Below the pieces are notes generated by a model. It did no database searches and was not told the origin of the DNA. It saw only the letters and a list, made by a program, of their open reading frames with translations. From positions 27,696,783 to 27,760,782 of the forward strand of contig NC_054751.1 in NCBI RefSeq assembly GCF_018143015.1: DNA of 64,000 bases, given 5' to 3'. The DNA is from Lytechinus variegatus (lineage: Eukaryota > Echinodermata > Echinoidea > Temnopleuroida > Toxopneustidae). Position 1 is the first letter of the stretch, and every line of letters starts with the position of its first letter. This document shows positions 11,471 to 24,500 of the stretch, piece by piece. Position numbers and translations under genes: made by a program.

Positions 11471-12416
11471 ATGAATATTCAGATTCAGATTCATTTATTT
11501 ACACCTCTTTAAAATACACAAAAATACATAAATATATAAATACAAACAAAATTCTTATACAGCAGAACAAATATAATAATAAGTATAAACAGATAGTAAA
11601 ACACAGTAAATAAAAATGATTTCCACTGTACGGCGGATGTGGGGGAAGGACAGAAAGCAATTGGCCTATCGAGGTCTATCCCCCTGATTACCGTACAACA
11701 GGAAAAGGCTTACACAGTTTACAAGGAAAGAGAAGAAGAAAAAAACGAAACAAAACAAACAAACAAACATAACGCAAGAAAGGGGGAAAAACAAGGGAAT
11801 TAAAATCCTAATTAGCGGGGGGGGGGGGGGGGAGGTGGCAGGCAAAGGAGGGGACACACAAGTGTTAATTATTTGATATTGTATTGTAATAGGTCATTAT
11901 TGCGTATATACACATAAAAATACTGATACAGATGTATAAATATATATAACCAAGTAATATAGCATTTAGAATTTCACTTAAATATTCTGTATTTTATGAT
12001 TAATATGACTCTTAAAAGAAAAAGGAAAAAAAATTATTTGCACCAACATGCTGTATGATATAGAAGCAGAGTAAGCTACAGTATAGTATGTAAGAGAGTA
12101 TGCTTGTATTTTCTCTTAAATATGTTTAATGATTGACTCTCTTTTAAATCATTTGGAAGGCTGTTCCAAATCTGAGGCCCTTGATAGCATATACTTCCTC
12201 TTGAAACATCATATTTAAGAAGTGGAATATATAGGTCTGTAGAGTTTCTGCAGTTATATTTATTTATGTTATAGTTATAGAGGAAATATTCATTCATTGA
12301 GAGAGGAAGTAGATTATGTATAATAGAATACATAAAGATTGCTACGTGAAACTTATAAAGGTTATTCAAAGGGATAATTTGTAGTTTTTTGAACAATGGT
12401 TCGGAGTGAGCATAAT
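11471..12416 (-). mobile_element. Non-LTR retrotransposon (LINE) 3' relic
   Basis: An intact 106-codon minus-strand stretch (12396-12076) reads FKKLQIIPLNNLYKFHVAIF, then GSICYQGPQIWNSLP and later SLNIFKRKYK. This is the familiar C-terminal tail of LINE reverse transcriptases (YQGP.IWNSLP followed by FK.K.K). The 3' end, near 11481, is AAATAAATGAATCTGAATC, a typical tail. The 5' part is missing, as expected of a truncated insertion. It interrupts the AGGGATGGTCC-family MITE between two ATATTC-containing flanks. Not a host gene. Confidence 0.85.
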
Positions 12417-13096
12417 ATTCATTAGGTGCGTGAGCATAGGTGAGTGAGCATAATATTCATTAGGTGCAGGGTTGTAATAAAAAACGTTTTTGTTAAAAAA
12501 AAAAAAATAAAACGTTTTTTATTGTTTTAAAACGTTTTAAATCGTTTAAAAACGTTTTTTTTTCCAACGAATGATGCAATTTTCTGGAAACCAATTAAAC
12601 TTAACACTAAATATAGTATGATTTAAGCTCTTGATGTTTTAAATAAGAGATGACCACAATTCTGTTAATGAATTTCCAACAGAAAAGTTCACTATTTCCC
12701 CCAAAATCACTAAATCATGGAAATTGAATGCCTACAAAAAAAGAACACTTTTTAAGTAATTCGACATTTTATTCCTAATACATGAACATAGACATGTAGT
12801 CTGGAGGTATATTGAGTCTTGTCAATCGAGGGGGGGGGGGGCGAGAAGAATTTGCAAAATGGAAGAAATTGACATACATGGGGTTTCAAAGCTTAATTTC
12901 ATAACCGGTAAATCCATTTGGGTAAATCAATATGCTTTTATTTCAATTGAATCACTTATACCAATTTTAGTGCATGAAATACAAATTCAATTCAAATCTA
13001 TAAATAAAGCCCTTGAACTACATATTTTTTTAATTCAAGAATTATGATCAAATATATTTAAAAACAATCAGTAGGCCTATAGAATGTTTATTTAAC

Positions 13097-13749
13097 CCTA
13101 ATAAGACTGGGAGGGGGCTCATTCAGCCCCCCCTCGTCATTTTTTTTGTGATAAATCCACTGCTCAATTTTTTTTTACCACGTCACTCACAGACTTTCCT
13201 TTTTCGAGTCTCATGCAACTTTTGAGACCAAAATTGCAACCCCCTGGTATGCGGTTCTGAAATTACGCAACATTTTGTAAGTGCATGCAGACCCAAAAAT
13301 GCTCAAAACGTGAATTTGTGTACAAATCTAATGCAATAGTGTTTTTAGCCATAATTCATAAATGTGCCATTATTTTTCCTTTTACTGATTAAAATCAATT
13401 AATTTCACCTTGTTTATGGTCAAAATATAGTCCCTGAATATTTCCATTGAAAAAAAACCAATAAAATACATCAGAAAATAAATGTGATGTTGAAATTCTT
13501 TTTAAAGAACATTTGATCAGATTCCTATAAAGAGCCTGTAAACTAAAAATGATAATTTCAGGGGCATTGTTTAGTTAATAGGAGCACACTTTTGATATTA
13601 CGCATAAACTAGCAATGAGATTTATGCAAAATTTGATTTATAGTTTTTTTTAGATTATGCCGTGCAAATGCGTGTGCCAATTTTTGTTGTGATCCCGCAA
13701 TCGACGGCCCAGATCATATATAGGCCCCCCCCCTCTCAGTCTTCTTAGG
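13097..13749. mobile_element. MITE with TIR CCTAATAAGACTG (inside the hAT-like element)
   Basis: Left CCTAATAAGACTGGGAGGGG is mirrored by right CCCCTCTCAGTCTTCTTAGG with a few mismatches. Length about 650 bases, no ORF. Target duplication not resolved. Confidence 0.72.
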
Positions 13750-14500
13750 AAACGAAATAGCCCAGTCTATTTATGTTACTGGTAATGTTTTTTTTTTAAA
13801 TACTTTTTTATATTTATGTAAGGATTTTTAAAACTTTTTTATTACTAATAGAAATTTTTGACAATTTTCCAATCATTAACAAGTAAAAATAATGATACAG
13901 ACAAATTTTGGCAAGAACCGTTGGGTTTATACATGAAATCACATTTTTAAGCAATTCAGGATCTGTTAATATGCACTTGTGGTGTATATCATAACTGCAT
14001 ACCCATGCATGCATACATCCCCAAAATAGTCTTGAACGATATTGCATGGCCCTGTCATGTTTATGGATTTTATCATAGACATTTTCGGGGTCCATTAAGG
14101 TCCCCTAGAATTGTTAGAGTTACGGTTTGCTAGCTGATTATCTGATAATGTTTAAAGTACTTTTCTTCATCTTTATGAAGCGCAAAGTTATACCAACTTT
14201 TATGTGTACCTCAAGAGTATAATGTCAGGTTTACAGAATTTGTAAAATATTATTGTGCTTGTGTAACACTTCAATTTAACTCAAGTACTTCTATTACATG
14301 TACAGGATGTATTTTAGCTTATTCTAATAGAGTTTCTTTACCTGTCCAAAATTGAACAGGGAGAAGAGGAACACGAAAAAGCAATGTAGAAAGAATGAAT
14401 AAAGGGGTGAAGAGAAAGAGGAGTGGTGTTGAAAAAGAGTTTTAGTTAGAAGAAAAAAATACACCACTTCAGAAATAATAGTATAAAAAACGCATATACA

Positions 14501-14935
14501 TTCGTAATTCCGAAGCTTCGTAATTCCGAAGGTTCGGTTATTCCGAAGGTTCGTATTTCCGAAGGTTCGTAATTCCGAAGGTTCGTAATTCCGAAGGTTC
14601 GTCAATCCGAAAACGAAATAAGGTTCGTAATTCCGAAGGTTCGTTTATCCGAAAACGAAATAAGGTTCGTAATTCCGAAGGTTCGTTTATCCGAAAACGA
14701 AATAAGGTTCGTAATTCCGAAGGTTCGTTAATCCGAAAACAAAATAAGGTTCGTAATTCCGAAGGTTCGTTAATCCGAAAACGAAATAAGGTTCGTAATT
14801 CCGAAGGTTCGTTAATCCGAAAACGAAATAAGGTTCGTTAATCCAAAAACGAAATAAGGTTCGTTAATCCGAAAACAAAATTAGGTTCGTAAATCCGAAA
14901 ATTAAATAAGGTTCGTATTTCCGAAAATGAAAATA
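14501..14935. repeat. Left inverted arm of the foldback element
   Basis: About 16-bp units GGTTCGTAATTCCGAA, grading inward into roughly 42-bp units containing TCCGAAAACGAAATAAGG. Inner units lose the GTAATTCC part, giving a gradient of unit structure from tip to centre. Confidence 0.9.
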
Positions 14936-15437
14936 ATTCATTTTGGTAACAAAAACGATGTTGTCATTACAAGATTAAACGATATTATGCAATGATAGTA
15001 ATAACGATCGATGATACATGCGTGTGTTGGGGCCAAAGCATGTATTTCATTAAGAATATAGGCCTGCGCCCTGATCAAGCATAGGCTAATTTCGATTTTA
15101 TCTGAGCAATTGCTGCCTAGGCAAATGGTTTAATTAAAGATGCAGGGGATCAAGTGTGTTGGAAGCGTGCGAGCAACCTCTAGATAATAGGATTTGTATT
15201 GGAGGGGATGTCATTTTTAATAACAGCTTCTGCTGGTAATAAAAATAAAAATAATACGAGAAATGATCCTTGTGAGATGTTGAAAGCGCGAATCGCAAGC
15301 TCAAACTAGTAGACATTTCATGTAACAAGATGCGAAGTGAGCATTCGGAGCATTTTTTTTTGTAATCGTGAGAAAGATGTGTATCTTTCTAAAAGAATTA
15401 ATGCGAGGGCGAGCTGTAATTTGTTTATATACTGACC

Positions 15438-15596
15438 TGGGGCCCGTTGCATGAAACTTTTTACCTGAGAAACTCGGGTTGTTTTTACAGGAGTTTTTGC
15501 CCTGTGCTAAAGTCAATGGCGGAAATCAGACTAACCTTAGTTTTCAGTTTTTACCAGAGTTTTCTCAGGTAAAAAGTTTTATGCAACAGGCTTCAG
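15438..15596. mobile_element. Small MITE with long TIRs inside the foldback loop
   Basis: CCCGTTGCATGAAACTTTTT then ACCTGAGAAACTC on the left is mirrored by TCTCAGGTAAAAAG then TTTTATGCAACAGG on the right. Total about 160 bases, almost all arm. Confidence 0.78.
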
Positions 15597-17454
15597 AAAG
15601 TAATCTTTTAAGGACTGCATTTAGTGACTCATGAATAGAATATATGTCTCACGAACTAAATAATGAGAGCGCGAACCGCAGGCTTAAAATTTGTGATATT
15701 CAGACCTGAAAACTGGACATTTCATACTTCTTTTTGTAACCAGGAATAGAATGAGTTCCTCAATAAACAATACTTGATGCGAGCGAGAAACGTGAGCCAA
15801 ATTTTTCCGATTTTCCAACCTCAAAACTGGACATTCTAAGCGTTCTTGTAAAAAAAATAATAATAGCTGGGAGAATAGTTTTCAGAACTGAAGTGGCTTC
15901 CCTGGGCAAATAATATCTATATCAATATTATCATTCTGGGCCCACATGAAATTTCCAAAAGTTTGAGCACGTGATTCGCTCGCAACATCTCACAAGGATG
16001 CCCTTTTAACAGTAATTGACCAAAAAGGTGAATTTTACATCTTCAGATTTGACTGCTTGCTCTCTACGCTCGCAGAAATGAAACGTAAATATATAACTTT
16101 AGTGATCACTTAAAAAATTGTGCTCAATTTAGTTACTACAAGACAACCTCTTCACACAGATGATAATCTAATGGTGAAAATATCCGTTGCACCAAATTGC
16201 CCCTATTGGCCCCTTTTTTTTGCTTTGCCCCCCCCAAAAAAAACGTTCCGCCGCCATTGGTTAAAACACGCATCGTCTTCATGGCTAACTGCAAAAAGTT
16301 CTTAAAATGTCCCCTTAGATCAGGTCAGAGCTTATATATTTAAAAATTCTGTTCGCGCTTCTTGCTAGCAGTTATTATCTAAATTTAGTTACATAGGCAT
16401 CTCGCTTTGAAGATCACAAACACATTGCCCATCATATTAAAAAAAATATATAGCTTGCGCTCGCATTATTTAAAAAGGGTTTATCATGTTATTACATATT
16501 TACTTTATTTTATAAGGATAAAGCTAATTATTGACTGTTAGGACTACTCTTTCAAAGAAACAAACAAAAATCAACTTTAAACTGCCGATCAAGGAAAATA
16601 TGGCTTAAAAAAATTGCCCCCTCTATTTGACGAAAGTTGGATCCGCCGGGAGGGAGGCAGGGGGCATCAAAAATGAAATAAAAAACAGGGGAATTAATAT
16701 TTTCCAAAATGGGAAAGTTCCTTTTTCAAAAATAAATATGCCGTTTTTCATGTTTTTTTCGAAATAAAACTCTTCTTAAAGTATAAGTTTTCAGGCTGGA
16801 ATATTTAAAATTTTCAGCTTGCGCTTCGCACTCTCATTCGATTGGTGAAATATGCATCCTATAAAGAGGTCACTAAATGGTTTCTTTAACAGGTTCCTTT
16901 TCTGGTCAGTATGTTTAAGCTCGCGTTTTGCGCTCGAGTTAATTCTTTAGTTAGATGCACATCTTTTTAATGACAGCAGAAATCTGCTCGGATTTTTAAA
17001 AACTAATTTTCATTTTTTATTGAAATAACCTAAAGTTTTAGCTTGTGATTCACGCTCGCAACACCTCGCAATAATGCCATTTTAAGAATAATTGACCACA
17101 AAAAACGTTATACAACTTCACCTTTGAATTTGTTTTACCAAGCCGCTCGCTCATTATACTCTCTCCCGAAAAATAAAGCCTAAATATACATTTTGCCATA
17201 ATAAGAAGTCACTTCAAAAAAAGTTTTTCTCTACTTAATCACTATCAAACACACAATGACTTCAAGCAGATGATAATCTTAAGGTGAAAATATCACCAAA
17301 GTGCCCATTTTGACGTATGAGTTTCATTTTTTGGCTTTACCCCCAACGAAAATTCGTTCGGCCGCCCTTGCCTTCCCATCCTCATAATAATTGAACGGCA
17401 ACAGTGTCCCCCGCCCCCCTCCCCTTGCCTCTGCCTCTGCTTTCCCGGTTTTCA

Positions 17455-17954
17455 TTTTTCGGATTAACGAACCTTATTTTGTTTTCGGATTAACGAACCT
17501 TATTTCGTTTTCGGATTAACGAACCTTATTTTGTTTTCGGATTAACGAACCTTATTTCGTTTTCGGATTAACGAACCTTTGGAAAAACGAACCTTATTTC
17601 GTTTTCGGATTAACGAACCTTCGGAAAAACGAACCTTATTTCGTTTTCGGATCAACGAACCTTCGGAACAACAAACCTTTTTTCGTTTTCGGATTAACGA
17701 ACCTTCGGAACAACGAACCTTATTTCGTTTTCGGATTAACGAACCTTCGGAACAACGAACCTTATTTCGTTTTTACGGATTATCGAACCTTTGGAATAAC
17801 GAATCGTCGGAATTACGCCACAAATGTTCGGATTAACGAACCTTTTTTCGTTTTCGGATTAACGAACATCGAGGTATAGGCAATTTACGTGTTTCGGAAT
17901 TACGAACCTTCGGAATAAAGAACCTTCGGAATTACGAAGCTTCGGAATTACGAA
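17455..17954. repeat. Right inverted arm of the foldback element
   Basis: Repeats of CGGATTAACGAACCTTATTT and CTTCGGAACAACGAACCTT, the reverse complement of the left arm, ending ACGAAGCTTCGGAATTACGAA. An 85-codon open frame across it (17579-17836) is purely periodic (RFRINEPSEQ repeated) and is not a gene. Confidence 0.9.
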
Positions 17955-18531
17955 GTGTAACCATAAAAAATATTACATCCATGCAAATTTTTAACACACA
18001 AGTCTATGTGGTGTTTTAAAACCCGTTCTTTTTGTAAAAAAAACGGGCGTTTTAAAACGCATTTTAAAACATGTTTTAAACACACCGTTTAAAACGCTCC
18101 AACCCTGATTAGGTGGGCTGATGATGTCATATCCCCACTTGTTTTTTTTGTATTTTATTATATGAAATTAGGTTTATTCAATATTTTTTCTACCAAGAAC
18201 TAAGAAAAAATGGATTGACAACTGATTAAGAGCATTAGTTATTTATTGCCACAACTTACAATGTATTTCATCATAATGGAGACACATCATATGAACATAT
18301 TAAACAATTATAATTTCACGTAAGAAAAAGGAAAGTGGGGATATGACATCATCAGCCCACCTAATGAATATTTATGACGATGTGCATATAACCGTTTTCA
18401 CAAAATATTGATAAACTTTAATATTCAATAACTTTGGTATTTGTTATCCTATTTTGATGAAATTTTCAGCATTTTTCTCAGTTAATTATTTATATTTAGA
18501 TATAAATATTTTCAACCCGGACCATCCCTTT

Positions 18532-21460
18532 AAAGAGAAAATTAAAGTTAAAAAGATCCTGTTATCACTTGAAGAGAGCAAAACATATGACCATGTCATC
18601 AAAAAAGATAAGGGACCATTTTTTGGGGGGGAGGGGAGGGGGGGGGCCTCCTAGGGGCACTGTAAGGTGAGAAGCCAAATGCCTTCTCCATATAGGTATC
18701 ACATGTTTGTAAAATAGAATTCACCAGATTATATCTTTTCTTTACTGTATACGTGCCGGAACAGGGGCGAAAAAAAAAGAACTGAAAGAATGAATAAAAT
18801 TGAGGGAAATATTTTGCAATATAAAATACATAATAAATAAAAGAGAATCAACTTCAGAAGCGAAAATATGCAGTTGAAAAACAAAAGTGTTATCCCGCAA
18901 AGGGCACATCCCATTTTGAAAAAGAACATTTTTTTCCCCATGGGGAGTTATGGGGGAGGGGGCCCCTTAATTGTCCCATTTGGTTAGAACCGCTGCCCCT
19001 GCAGAAGTGAAATATGGTACAAATCACAATTTTTTTTTTCTATGTTAATTTTTTGGACAATCAAGAAAAGAATAGAGGCATTTCAGAAGTAAATAAGGGC
19101 ATAAGCGCTCGGGGCACTTGATGAGAGGAGAAAAGTGGCACACCCGGGGGTGGCACACTGAGGTGGAGAAATTCACCATGAAAACAAAATGAGCTTAATG
19201 TGGCAATAAACATATTTCAGAAGGGATAAGGGATTATTCATTTTAAAATATGTATATACATACTTGCAGAAGAGAACTAAACACTATACGTAATGCATTA
19301 CGCGGGCACTGATCGGGCATGAGTAGAGAAGTTAAGGTATTTTCTGATGTACGTGAGTGCTGGGCACTTTTAAAAATACAATCCAGGATTTTCCAAGGGG
19401 GGGGGGGCATTCGTGATGAAAATTTGACAAGCAAAACGGGTCCTCACTTTCAAGGGGGGGGGGCACACTTGGGTATACCGGCATATAGAACGGCTCTCAA
19501 GGGGGGGGGGATGTGCCATTGGATCCGCCAGTGGGAAGAGAGGCCCGCACCTGTTCACTAAAAATCATGGTTCCAAGGGGCAACGATCGCGACACGTTTG
19601 TAAGAGGGATTTTTTTCTCAAGGTAAAAGCTATAGGAGGCATTTTATAAATGTTTAAAAAAAAAGTGAGAGAAACTGTCCCCTGCCTAAAATGATCACTT
19701 TACCTGGTATAAAAAAAATCATTATTAGAAGAAGTAAAAACAGAAAAAAAGTAAGGATGCATAATGACCAATAAAACACCATAGGCCTATAAAAAGCAGC
19801 TGATGATGTCATATTTCTTTCTTTTTTCATTGTATTTGTGAAATTATATTCATTCAAATTTTGTCCTTCAATTAAGAAAAGATAAATGGATTGACTAAGC
19901 CCCAAATCTGCAATTAATTTTGTTACAAGGCAGTGCATGGCTTGAAATGAGACAAATATGAGGGGGCTATAAACATGGCGTATCGCGTAAAATTGGCGAG
20001 TATATACATCAATCAAACTTTTTTTGCAGCTTAATCCAATTATAGATTTTGAATATAATGTTTAGAAAATCAGGCTGCTACATTTCTAGTGATATTTCAA
20101 CCACCTCTCTTTCCTTTTCTCCTTTTTTTTTATTCTTGGTCATGAATTTTTTTTGGCATATCAATTTGTTGTGTACAAAAAACGCTCCTTTTATAAGGCA
20201 TAGAAATGGGACGTTTAACGCACAGTCACTAATACGCGCCGCTGTCTTCGCATCGTGCAGGCAATCTACGTGTATAGTGGCGGGCTGCTACATTGCGGTG
20301 CAGCGGTGTTCAACTTACATATCGTGAGCGCACTCAGCTGCGTGTTTTCACTTCTTCTCCTTTCTCTCCTTTTCTTGTCATTTTTCCTCGCATTACTTGT
20401 TTTTATAAATTTCCCTCTCACTTTCCTTGTTTTCTCACTGATCCCTTCAGTTTTGTAACTCTTCTTGATCACTTGCATTCATTGGCACACCCCCCGGTCA
20501 AAAATGGTACGGTCCTATCCAACATACACTCAAGTCGTCGCTGTACTGTACGAATAATGAAAACGTGCAAAATTCTTCACGCGCTGCGTTGCCTAGCTAT
20601 GCGTGTGTACTGTGTACACACAATGCCATCGGCTGAACCCGCCAAACTATAGTGACCAATTATTGCAAAAGCTTTTGCAAATGTGAAAAGTGACAGAGGT
20701 TTTTTTTATCCAATCAAAATAATTCTTAGGTATTCGCAATCTACAGCATTTTCTGCAAAATGTCTTTTTTTGATAGGGTCTATTGTGACGTATATATTTT
20801 TTTACAACAATGTGAAGTCGCACCAAACGTTTCGTTTCCTGCACTTGCCCATTGGCTCATGTACAAATGGATTTCCAAAATCATCAAGAAAGGTTCCAAA
20901 AACCTCAAAAGTGACAGAACTTAATTTGACTAAAATTAAATGAAAATCATATCATGTTCAAGGTGAGAATCTGCTCTATTCTATTCTGTTTTGATAGATC
21001 ACCTTGTTGACGCGTTTGGGAGATATCTTAGCAAATCCGTCAAAAAAGGCGTATTTTTCTATTATTCTCCATAGGGAAATAATTTAACACGCTACGCACT
21101 GCAAAAAAGGAGCGCAAACAAATTGATATGGGGGGGGGGGGGGCCGGGAGCCCCAAAGCCCCCTCAATCTGTACGCAACTGTTATACAACTAAAATTACA
21201 AGGTAAACATATACCCATGTCTGAAAATATGAATTTCTGGCCCCCTCCCCCCTCAAAAAAAACCTAGCCCCATGCATTAGCTGACAAAAAATAATTGTAT
21301 CCCTTTTTTTATTCTACTTGTTAGCGGTATCGTCTATTTATACAATACCAGCCAGGCCCAGGGCACTGGAACAAATGAAACAGTAGTCAGTAACAAAGAA
21401 AGACGTTTTTCGGTGAAAAAAAGATATTGAAATATTCCTTTTGACTGTTTTGCAAATATC
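18532..21460. other. Intergenic stretch upstream of BORCS7, no gene seen
   Basis: No open frame with recognisable protein similarity. It contains many homopolymeric G or C runs (18626-18645, 19399-19408, 19456-19463, 19500-19510, 21130-21143) and C-rich simple sequence. The BORCS7 promoter should be in the right part, but no TATA box or other element stands out. Confidence 0.6.
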
Positions 21461-21574
21461 ATGACAATGCAACCACACAATATGGATCCTAGGCTTCCTT
21501 TGAAAATTCAAGAAAATGTAACGGATTTAGGATCTCTTGCTCGACAAGTGTTGAGGAGCTCAAAATCCAGTGAA
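21461..21574 (+). CDS. BORCS7: BORCS7 coding exon 1
   Basis: 38 codons from MTMQPHNMDPRLP to VLRSSKSSE, ending at donor GTGAGT in phase 0. The VTDLGSLARQVL block aligns with human CGTDVIALTKQVL. Confidence 0.92.
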
Positions 21575-24500
21575 GTGAGTATATATGTGCGTGTACACGA
21601 ATGTACCGTGATTACCACTCGTCCTATGTATTAATGCGCATTTGTACACTCTCGCACTCGTCCAATTTCAGGACAGTAGGGTCTAGGCCCGGGGGGGGGG
21701 GGCACTCGACCAAAAAAGTGGTGGGGGTGTGCCGCAGGCGAGATAAAAATTGGGGGGCCTTGGAGCGGGCTTATTGTTAAAAGGAGGGTCCTCGGAACGG
21801 GCTTCGGAACGACAAATGTTTGTGAAACGGGGGTCCTTGGAAAGGATCACCAGACTCCAGAGTGTGAGTGCAGAGCTGCCGGCAAGACTTCCATATGTCC
21901 CCTCCACTAAAATTGAAAAAAAATATGAAGAAGGTTTATCAAGAATTATCTAACATATATCTAAGAGATTTAGGAAGGAAAAGTCGGATACATACCAAAA
22001 TATGGCTTTATTCCATCAAAAATTCGCGTGTGTGTAATTCCCAACAGCATCGGTTTAAGTCAGAAAAATAAATACCCAATACTTTTGGAGAGTAGACTAG
22101 TCGTAATATCGGTTGATAACCGTTATGAAACCCATGGCTTTCAACAATTCCTGCTAGCTCAGTGAGTATTAAAAGGCGACAGACTGGAGATGCTTCGTTC
22201 TGCAGCGAGAGGTTCGAATCCAAGTTCCCACTGGAATTAAGAAGAAAAAAAAGAAGAAAAAGAGAAGACAGAAGGGGGTTTTGGAGAAGTATTTTTTAAA
22301 ATTAGTGGAGGGGACATATGGAAGTCTTTCGGAGCTGCCAAGTCTCACGCATTATGTATGAGACTCAAGCATTTTGGACTCTTGTTCATCCCCCCAAATC
22401 TCTGTCTCATGCAACTGTCACAGCCCATCTCCATATACATTGTACACAATGTCTGTGATCTCACTCAGATTCACAGAAAATCTCACGCATAGCTGGTCTT
22501 TGTACTTGGCATCTCTGTGAGTGCGTATGCATCCCTATGGAACGGTCATGCGTGCATGATGCAGCTAGCGCGGCCTCCGCCGGGGGAGCTCTGCGGCCGC
22601 TTTTCACCAAAATTGCAGCCCATTCAATGCGATCGGAGCGGCGTAACGAAAAATATGCGAAGCTTTGGAGCGGATTTCTCTCTTTTTTTCTCGAAAAGAA
22701 GAAAATGCTATGCCTTGGAGCGGCTTTCTTTGTTCTTTTTCTCAACAAAGCAAAAATGCTATGCCTTGGAACAGAAATTTGAGTGTGAAAATGGGGGTCC
22801 TCCGCGGCACATACCCACTATGCATTATATACTGAGTGCCCCCCGGGACTGAGTGCCCCCCCTCCCCCCTCCCCCGGGGGTCTAGGGACATCGATGGCGT
22901 TCAGTACATATACATTACATTCAAGAACTCCAAAGACCAAGCCAAATCTAGCACTATTAATAAAGGGGATGGTGATGCAAACGGTGAGGTAATTCCGTCT
23001 AGATTTAAAGCAATTGATTCATGTAGACCCCAAGACAAGTCTATACTCTGCAGATTTTGGAGGGGGAAGAAATTCAGTTGAGTTTGAGTTGATTTCTTCT
23101 GGTGGTTAAACAACTAGTGTGTTTTACAACAACCTTGAACCTTGAAGGAATAGTCCCTTGAGCAGCTCTTCCAAGCTAAACTGGGATGGGATGTGCTGTG
23201 GTGCAAGTGCAAAATGTACTTTTACAATTCAAACATTTGTATTCATCATTCATTGACATTGTAAATATGTTCATTTTTATACGCATATTCATTATTAGGT
23301 GGCCTGTCTATGACAGATCACTTATTAATTTCGTCAGAATTTTCTTTATTTCTTTATTCTTGGTACCTATGTTTGTCGCCAACTTTTCTCGGAATTGGCT
23401 GAATCAATTTTGCTGATTTTTTCGTCAAATATAGAATCTATCATAGAGACGGCATACTAAGCTTTTCAAGGTCATATGGTCATGATGACGTCATCTACGC
23501 GCCAATTTGTAAAATTCTTCATTTGATCATATCTTCATTATCAATTATCAAAAATTAACAATATTTACATGACATTAACTTCAGGTCAAGGGTCAACTGT
23601 CAATGTCATCAGAGGTCATGTAAAGGTCATGACGCGCGCGTACGCGCGCGTCAAAGGTAAAAAATTCTCCAAATGGCCTATAAAATTTTTTGGGTACGTT
23701 TCAGTTCATTTTAAGCATTTCAGAAATTTGCGCGCGCGCATATCGTAACGCCTTAACGCAACAAAGAAACACCGTTTTTTTGCATCATTGAATTGATAAT
23801 GAAATTATGAGCAATTTGATACCTTGATCAACCTTCTACGACCATTAATAACGAAATTAACACCAGTTAAAGTTTGCAGCACGTGTGCGCGCGAGCTCTC
23901 ACTATAGGCCATATATGGGCAAAAACATGCCTATTGAAAATTTACTGTAGCTCTTTAAATAGTCCATTGACCCCCAATTTTTTTTTCATATATCGATAGA
24001 GTATGAGTTGTAGATTTCATTTCATGTCACCAGTGTACCTCAATTTGATCATGACGTCATCAAAATGGCGTCGGAAGTCAAAATATCCGTTTTCCTTGTT
24101 ATGACGTCATAATAATTATGCAAATTAGGCTCTAACTCCGTGAATATTGGTCAATTTTCGCCCAATTTTCGATATGTTGTAGCTTAGGTCTTACTCTTTA
24201 TGAATTATTGCCTTTATTTTTCATTTTGATAAACGGATCATCCTGAAAAATTGCAAATAATAAAGGCATGTCATTTTTCCTCATTTTGCGTGTAATCTCT
24301 ATGGGCCATCTCTCCATTTTTTCTTGTCAGTTTTCCCTGAGCTTTTAGTATGTTGTAGCTGAGATTCTAAGCTTTCGGAAGTGTGCCCTCCATTTTTTGA
24401 TCAGATGCCGGGATCATGCCCGTTTTTCACTTGCAAAATTGGAATTGTAATTCTCAAAATTGCTTACGTGTAATCTCTATGGGGAATATCGTGGCTCAAT

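Larger units (their letters stand above)
14501..17954. mobile_element. Foldback element with inverted arms of 16-bp tandem repeats
   Basis: The left arm (14501-14935) is a tandem run of GGTTCGTAATTCCGAA and of a longer unit adding TTAATCCGAAAACGAAATAA. The right arm (17455-17954) is the same in reverse complement. The outermost TTCGTAATTCCGAAGCTTCG is identical on both ends. Between lies about 2.5 kb without a transposase. Sea urchin TU elements are known to have long inverted repeats with short tandem units in their outer part; this matches that architecture, but I cannot compare sequences. Confidence 0.85.
12467..18107. mobile_element. hAT-like DNA transposon, 5.6 kb, with 8-bp target duplication
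   Basis: The element begins CAGGGTTG at 12467 and ends CAACCCTG at 18107, perfect 8-bp terminal repeats. It is flanked on both sides by ATTAGGTG (12459-12466 and 18108-18115), a perfect 8-bp target duplication, the size used by hAT transposases. Both ends carry subterminal AAAACGTTTTAAAACG-like repeats in opposite orientation. No transposase ORF survives, so it is non-autonomous or gutted. It contains a foldback element and two MITEs. Confidence 0.9.
11295..18531. mobile_element. TTAA-type MITE (AGGGATGGTCC family) split by later insertions
   Basis: The left part starts GAAGGGATGGTCC at 11294 and the right part ends GGACCATCCCTTTAA at 18520-18533. The intact copy at 32679-33275 shows that the sequence up to TGAATATTCATTAGGTG and the sequence GGCTGATGATGTCATATCC onward were once contiguous. 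Between them sit a LINE relic (11471-12416) and a hAT-like element (12467-18107). Confidence 0.88.

Noticed and set aside
12076..12396. 106-codon minus-strand open frame as a host gene
   Set aside because: It is the C-terminal tail of a LINE reverse transcriptase, followed by a LINE-type 3' tail.
17579..17836. 85-codon periodic open frame (RFRINEPSEQ repeats)
   Set aside because: A direct translation of the foldback arm's tandem repeat; the unit is present on both arms in non-coding orientation too.
19654..20016. 120-codon hydrophobic minus-strand open frame as a membrane protein
   Set aside because: Composition follows A-rich plus-strand sequence. No family motif, no supported splice context.
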